Positions 58,824 to 64,000 of a stretch of DNA of 64,000 bases are shown in pieces. The notes under the pieces are model-generated. The model ran no database searches. It saw only the letters and a list, made by a program, of their open reading frames with translations, and was not told where the DNA came from. The position numbers and the translations under genes were made by a program. This DNA comes from Clusia tigrina (lineage: Eukaryota; Arthropoda; Insecta; Diptera; Clusiidae). The stretch covers positions 99,884,152-99,948,151 of the forward strand of contig OV050030.1 in assembly GCA_920105625.2 (NCBI GenBank), written 5' to 3'. Position 1 is the first letter of the stretch. Every line of letters begins with the position of its first letter.

Positions 58824-60499
58824 GAATTTTAGTGTGAAACTGGTTGCAATGATGAGTGAATTGAAGCAGAGGTTTTCTTTGCTTCACCTATCCCAAAATT
58901 CAGTTCATGCGGAAAGTCACGACTGAAATGAGTGAAATTTTTATTAAATAATATCTTCAATCTTGAAAACGAAGAAAATTAAACGTAAGCAAAACAGCGG
59001 TATGAAAGAATGAAACCATATATTATGATTCAAGGGCGAGACAGTGTACGAATGCCCGCGTGAAGTAGTAAAAGAAATAATTTTTGCGAGCTGAAAATAT
59101 GACTTCAATAAAGAATGAAGAAAAAAAAAATGGGAAACAATTTAATGCATATAATTTTTGTTTGTTTGTGCGGTTTAGGTAGTCGCATGAGCAGCAGAGT
59201 CAATAACTGGGGCGTTTATGCAATACGTTATTAAGTTTGTAGCTACTCATAACGTACACGGGTAATATGATGGGTTGACATTTTTGGCATGCGCTATAAT
59301 GACAAGGACATGTGCCATGTACATATGTATGTATGTCAATAAGTAAGTATGAGCGCGTGTAGCGTGTAAGTTTAATATGAGACATGGTGGTTTGCATTCA
59401 TATGTTTTGCAGTAATATTTTAATTGTTTTATCAGTACGATATACATGAAGTCGTAGGGGTAGGGGCATGAAGGTAAACGTAAGTATGTTTGGAAGAGCA
59501 ATAGGGAAGTAAGTAAAGTAAATAAACACGGAAGCAGTGTAATTAAACAATTTTATATTTAGTATAAGTAATGATAATAGGAAAAGAACAAACTCAAGGA
59601 AATTGAAAAAAAACACAATTTCCTAATTATCTCTTTTATTGATATGAATAATGTAATAAAGAAGATAAGTATGGAATACAATTGATTTCAATTAGTTTGA
59701 ATACAACTTCCGGGTGTAGGACCCTGGAAGTATCGAACGTTGGCAGCATCGGATGTTGGTCGCCTAGCATCTGGTACAATCGGTACAGTAAGATGGTAAG
59801 CCGACCAAGGCAAGTTTTGACTCGTTTAACAATTACGTAGGACAATTATGAATGGGGTTGTTTTGAAGTAAGAGGGAAGGTTAGAAAGGGTCTTGTTAGT
59901 ATATTTAGTTAATATGACAGGTTAGTCTAAGCTAAAATAAGTTAGGGAGAATAATCAGTAGGTAACAAGCTAAGAGAGCTAGTTGAGAATGGATAATAGT
60001 AAAATCGAAATTAGGTGAGATAGACTATAGACTAAAATTTTCTTGTAAGTTTATTGTGTGTATTAAGTTAAGTGTTAATTGAGAGAAAATCTGGAGCTAT
60101 AGGCTAGCTGACAGCGGTTAGAAAGCTGGCGTAAAATGGGCGGAACTTCAGCGCAGTAGTAAGTAGGGTAGTGTTAATACCGAGGGGGTGCCTGTATGTT
60201 TCGTATGCATTCATAAAGGGGTTTTCCACACTAGACGTGTTATGGATATATACGAAACCAAAAGATTTTTTGAAGAGAAGAAAAGAATTGGGTCATGCTA
60301 TTGACAACGGAAATACATGGTCAAGGATATTTAGATATTCTAGATTATGGTAAGAAAAAAAAAAGGAGAAAAGGTCGGTCGATGGTGGATGTTAGTGTAA
60401 AGTAGTGATAACGATAATGTAGCAGTAGTATAACCATAATGATTATTTAAATATTTAGAGAACTAGAAATTTTTACTAGATAAGTTATTGTAGCGATTA
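58824..60499 (+). other. Er3 spacer between integrase and env
   Basis: There is no family motif. Many small minus-strand frames are of low complexity. The distal end turns pyrimidine-rich (TTACTTATTTTTTTTCTACAG) before env. A 1.7-kb noncoding spacer is unusual for compact elements of this kind. Confidence 0.5.
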
Positions 60500-60517
60500 C
60501 TTATTTTTTTTCTACAG
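60499..60517 (+). promoter_or_regulatory. Er3 env splice acceptor
   Basis: The pyrimidine tract TTATTTTTTTTCTACAG ends at 60517, four bases before the env ATG at 60521. Joined to the leader donor at 51788, the leader ATG would be in frame with env. Confidence 0.65.
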
Positions 60518-60520
60518 TAT

Positions 60521-62696
60521 ATGTGTAATGCAGCTGTGTTCTTGGTAGCCTATATGAGCGTTTCAGCGAAATGCAGCGAAACCGCGGAAGTGCCGGTGGA
60601 ACCCTTGGCGGAAACGGACCTGATCTTGGAATCACTGGATAATGTTTGGTTCTCGAAAGACGAGTGGGTGGTGAAATTGGAGTTTCGCGATGCTGATCTG
60701 GAGCCAGTACTGAAGAAACTAGAAGACTTGCAAAAGAAAACAATGGAGCTTTGCGAGTTAAGAGCAAATTCGGCAGGATCTGACGGAAGTAAGAGAGGGT
60801 GTGAGATAACTTCAGAGGAAGCGGAATCAATAATAGCGGGGCTCAGACGAAACGAGCAAGCTATAACATTTCGGGGTAGCAAAAAACGTGCAACAAGGTC
60901 GTTAATAAATGTCGGTAGTGAGATACTGAAGTGGGGTATCGAAACCATGGACCATCGCGACGCGGACAAGATTTAGGCTCATTTGCAAGGTCTGGATATT
61001 CAACAGGCTAAAACTATGTCTTAGGCGAAGAAATAACCATTCTGGGTTCGAGCTACAAAGGGTTACACAAAGCAGTAATGGAAATCTTTGTCGATATTGA
61101 ACGGTTGCAGGTTGGCATGAAATCAATTACTGAGAAAACTGCCTTGAGAAATTTGGCGGAACTCGTTAATCTGGAGAATTTTGTATCAGAAGAACTTGTG
61201 AACCTGCAAGGACGTCAGCAAATTGAAATGGCAGTCGTGGATGATTTGCTGCATGGGAAGTTACACCCTATGTTCACTTCCCCAAGACTTTGGGTGGCAT
61301 AAGCTGGTATTTGGAGAAGCCCGAACAGCTGTACGAGTTAGCAATGGTACGAGAAGCGAAATCGAAAGCGGGGTATCTGGTGGTCATAAAAATACCACTT
61401 CCTCTTCCTGATGCATATGCGCTATACAAGATATATCCAGTACCTAAAACGTTAAACGGTAACTGGAGCATAGTACCGAAGACACTATATGACTACATCA
61501 CAGAGAATGGAGTGCATGATAATTATATCGGATTAACGTCGGAGGACATTAAGTCTTGTGAAATGATGGATATTTCACAGCGTATGTGTCCACATCCGAG
61601 GAAAGCTGCTGTGAGTTAGAACCAAGCTACCTACGTGTAGTTGACTCACAGCATCGACTCCTAATAGATGCCTCACTCTGTTGGATTAGCATGTGCTAAA
61701 ATTGTTTAACAATAAGACATACTTTTAGGGTTTAAGTATTTTAAGCTAAAATGGTTTGTGAAATATTACTATGTGAACTTTTATTGTATTACAGTTCCGC
61801 AGTCGAGTGGACGAGGGCAGCGTAATGCACCGTCGCCACTTTTGAAGTAGGTCGGTTGGCTTGACCAACTGACACCAATTAGCAGGTGCGGAACTGGAAC
61901 ACCAGAAAGGTCAGTTCACAGACTGAGATAGATGTAAAGAAATATTATATAAGACCTAGTTTTCGTAAGAATAAATCTTCTTGTGATTTCAATCTTAAAG
62001 TGTAAAGTGTTTTCAATTAAACGTTAGGGCTTTAAAGTTTTCAGCTACGCGCACAGCAGAAGGACGTCCCGAGGACAACAAGGACAATACCACAACAAAG
62101 CCCTTACAAGGGAAAGCAAATCTTGTGAAGTACAGGCGTTGAAAAACGAGCAAGATAAGTGCGAGCATGTAGCAGTCTCGGCTACGGGAGGATTGTTGGT
62201 AGTGACAGAGTCACCAAACCGCTGGCTATACCATTTTGATGGGACAATTTTTGTGTCTGCAGTGTGCCAAGCAAGATCAACAAGACTAGAGCTGCAGGGG
62301 ACGGGATTCCTGCACATTGGCGAAGACTGTCGGTTGATTGGGAAAGAGATGGTGCTGGTGCATAGAGCGGAGAAGAACCAGCATTACGAGTTTTCACCAG
62401 CAAGTATGGGAACTAGAGAGATAGCGGCCAACGTTCAGGCCTTGTTAATAAATTTGCAGCGTTCGAAACCAATAAATATTCCATATGTACCAACGATGAT
62501 ACAAGCAATACCCCACGGAGATCTGCGGAAGATTCTAGCGACTAACGGAAAGTCAATTAACGAGTTAATGAGGGAAACGGAGAAAGAGCAGACGTTGTTG
62601 AACCTTAAAACATCGTACGATATAACGCACTCCTCGCTGGAAAAGGGAGGGATCGCCGCGATCACAACGCTGGCAATGATCGTTGCACTAATCTAA
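60521..62696 (+). pseudogene. Er3 env (envelope glycoprotein), disrupted by a solo LTR
   Basis: This is a membrane fusion-type envelope protein. The start is hydrophobic (AAVFLVAYMSVSAKC), suiting a signal peptide. A basic RATR site at about 60890-60900 suits furin-type cleavage, and the following SLINVGSEILKW is the usual start of the transmembrane subunit in insect errantiviruses. Helical segments follow (61078-61302), then Cys-containing parts to 61606. A solo LTR sits at 61607-62097. The rest of the ectodomain and the membrane anchor (GGIAAITTLAMIVALI) read from 62098 to 62696, where a TAA cuts the anchor before a basic tail. Stops at 60974, after 61018 and at 61300 show earlier decay. 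Confidence 0.75.
61607..62097 (+). repeat. Solo LTR of the Er4/Er2 family in Er3 env
   Basis: It begins TGCTGTGAGTTAGAACC and ends CACAACA, 491 bp. A perfect 4-bp target duplication AAGC flanks it (61603-61606 and 62098-62101). It carries TATATAAG at 61946-61953 and AATAAA at 61970-61975. Its last 45 bp are nearly identical to the LTR end before the Er4 PBS. Confidence 0.9.
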
Positions 62697-62963
62697 TATA
62701 TATTCTGCCAGTTAAGGAAGCGAGTCAAATACCCACAACGAGAACCACAACCAACGCCGCAGGTAGCAGATATTGCAGTGTAGAGTAGCGTAGGCTAAGC
62801 AAACCAGATGTTAGAGTTAAGAATGTACAAAATGTTTGAGAAAAAAATATAATAATAAATAAACAAAAAGGAAGAGAAAACGAACCAAGAAAATAAAAAA
62901 AGAAACAATAAATAAAATATAAAAAAAACAATATCAAAAGAATCAAAATAAAAAATTAAAATT
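62697..62963 (+). other. Env tail and A-rich junction to Er4
   Basis: The first 95 bp would encode the basic cytoplasmic tail past the stop (QLRKRVKYPQREPQP). An A-rich run with (AATAA)-like repeats follows to 62960. No polypurine tract plus LTR start is seen. Confidence 0.55.
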
Positions 62964-63009
62964 AGCAGGAGGACGTCCCGAGGACAACAAGGACAATACC
63001 ACAACATTT

Positions 63010-63027
63010 TGGCGCAGCCGGTAGGAT
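63010..63027 (+). promoter_or_regulatory. Er4 primer-binding site
   Basis: TGGCGCAGCCGGTAGGAT, identical to the Er3 site. Confidence 0.85.
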
Positions 63028-63113
63028 CCAACGACGAGTGCCAGGAAAAGAGCACTCCTACGCGGGAATCCACCAATAGGAAACCATCAGGGTAACCATC
63101 CCAAAGGAGGGCA

Positions 63114-63369
63114 ATGGAGGGAACGAAAATGGTGAGTATGTCTATAGTAGGACATTCTAGTATCTAAGAAAATTTTGCCGAGGATTCTTCGGTGGCCGTG
63201 TGGGCGCTTTTGCGTCGGTCATGCAGAAGAAGCAGCATTGGGGCTGATTAGCCGCTGCGGTTAGGTGACAATAGGTCGATCCAAAAGGAAATTTTTTTAC
63301 TTACGGTCAGGTTGTATAGGGTTGTTCCACTGAAATTAGGCTCATATTTTTATTTACCGTTTATTTCAG
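63114..63369 (+). promoter_or_regulatory. Er4 leader: short ORF start, donor and acceptor
   Basis: An ATG at 63114 opens six codons ending at ATG|GTGAGTATG (intron from 63132). A 238-bp candidate intron ends CCGTTTATTTCAG at 63369, followed by CATTCTCGGGGG as in Er3. Confidence 0.65.
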
Positions 63370-63704
63370 CATTCTCGGGGGACGTGAAACGTATAAAGTT
63401 ATTTCAAAGGAAACAAAATTTCTCGCTAATCCCTATTGAATTACGAACTTGTGAATACCAGTTGGTTTGGTTCGGAAAGAACGTGCCACGGTATTTCATA
63501 ATAGGGGATGGTGTTTCTTATGTTCGTTCGCGGGACTAACGTTTGATTCCTCTGTCCGTGTCAATTACCGGAATAGAGTTAGGTTCACTTTTTTGGGGGC
63601 ATCGCGAGTGTTTGTTTGGCAGCGTGTTTCGTGGCTGCGGTTAGGATAATTTAAATCTCAATTCATTTAGTAAAATTGGGTATTTATTTTCTTTGAATAT
63701 CAGG

Positions 63705-63970
63705 AAATAAATGACCAGAGTACCAAAGGCGTAACGGTTGCAGAAGGTCGGAGGATTGAACTGAGGCCCATTTCAAAGGTGCCGCGCACGCACCCCTATT
63801 GGCATAGACGTGGTGGAAAAGCAGCACGGGAGAGAAAGCGGCTGGCATTTCTAAGGAAGTTTCTGGCAGAACAGGCGAATCTGGAAGTTCCTCTGCCTTG
63901 GAGCGAAGCCAATAGATTATGGCAGGAAATGTTCAGGCTAGAACAAGCAGAGATTGAATTTTATAATTAG
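63705..63970 (+). CDS. Unknown basic ORF in the Er4 leader/gag start
   Basis: An open stretch follows an acceptor-like TTTTCTTTGAATATCAG near 63703. From 63705 about 88 codons are open (first Met at 63714). It includes a basic patch (HRRGGKAARERKRLAFLRKF) and an acidic, Trp-containing end (WSEANRLWQEMFRLEQAEIE). I do not recognise it. It has no clear counterpart at the same place in Er3. It may be the start of gag or a chance frame. Confidence 0.3.
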
Positions 63971-64000
63971 CTGTAAGAATTTTTGTAAATAAAATCGAAG

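Larger units (their letters stand above)
51291..62963 (+). mobile_element. Er3: env-bearing errantivirus-like element
   Basis: This is the most complete element: 5' LTR, PBS, leader with splice sites, gag, protease, RT, RNase H, integrase, 1.7-kb spacer and env with signal peptide, cleavage site and membrane anchor. No 3' LTR of its own type (start TGTTGTTACG) was found; the element runs into the Er4 LTR end at 62964. Gag, RT and env carry stops or frameshifts. Confidence 0.85.
62964..64000 (+). mobile_element. Er4: LTR end and leader of a further related element
   Basis: Only the last 43 bp of the LTR are present (GGACGTCCCGAGGACAACAA to CACAACA, ending 63006). PBS and leader follow. The leader matches Er3 over several hundred bases (for example CTTCGGTGGCCGTGTGGGCG). 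The window ends before gag is reached. Confidence 0.8.

Noticed and set aside
59200..59845. Several minus-strand frames of 65-84 aa
   Set aside because: They lie in the Er3 spacer, overlap each other in different frames and show no motif.

Overview
The window looks like repeat-dense, probably heterochromatic or intergenic DNA of a higher dipteran insect. A drosophilid or tephritid is plausible, but the species is inference. The evidence is the element mix: Jockey-type and I/LOA-type LINEs, Ty3/Gypsy errantivirus-like elements whose primer-binding site starts TGGCGCAGCCGGTAGGAT (the tRNA-Ser type used by the 17.6/297 group), a CsRn1-type Gypsy element, BEL/Pao, Helitrons with Rep and Pif1-type domains, a tRNA-derived SINE, a MITE, and long (TA)n tracts. 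I found no convincing single-copy host gene.

Layout. 1-1.9 kb: 5'-truncated LINE. 2-5 kb: AT-rich DNA with minisatellites and a SINE. 5.1-15.7 kb: a decayed Gypsy element (Gy1, + strand) whose gag and pol are separated by an errantivirus-like element (Er1), itself an internally deleted gag-integrase derivative. 16-17 kb: a TATA box followed by four tandem hairpins. 17-19.8 kb: Jockey fragments (- strand), an env-like C terminus and a 235-bp repeat. 19.8-22.6 kb: Helitron 1, abutting a (TA)n tract. 22.7-36.1 kb: a second Gypsy element (Gy2, + strand) with a 9.2-kb element (Er2, - strand) inserted in gag. 37.6-40 kb: remnants of two genes that resemble Polinton/adintovirus-type jelly-roll capsid genes, broken by an LTR-like module and a MITE. 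40-41.2 kb: a dispersed repeat and a 290-bp (TA)n tract. 41.2-46.8 kb: Helitron 2 (5' terminus and intron-containing Rep N-terminal gene), interrupted by a CsRn1-type element. 46.8-50.2 kb: BEL/Pao pol remnant and 3' LTR. 51.3-63 kb: the most complete element, Er3 (LTR, PBS, leader, gag, protease, RT, RNase H, integrase, env), with a solo LTR inserted in env. 63-64 kb: start of a fourth related element (Er4).

How it fits together. Er1-Er4 share PBS type, leader architecture and LTR ends (TGTTGTG..CACAACA type). Er2, Er3 and Er4 each have a 6-7 codon open segment that ends exactly at a splice donor, in phase 0. In Er3 a strong acceptor just before env would join that segment in frame to env. 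This is the expected logic of a subgenomic errantiviral env mRNA. Almost every coding region carries frameshifts, stops or deletions. The integrases of Er2 and Er3 are the longest intact domains. Nothing here looks like a currently autonomous element.
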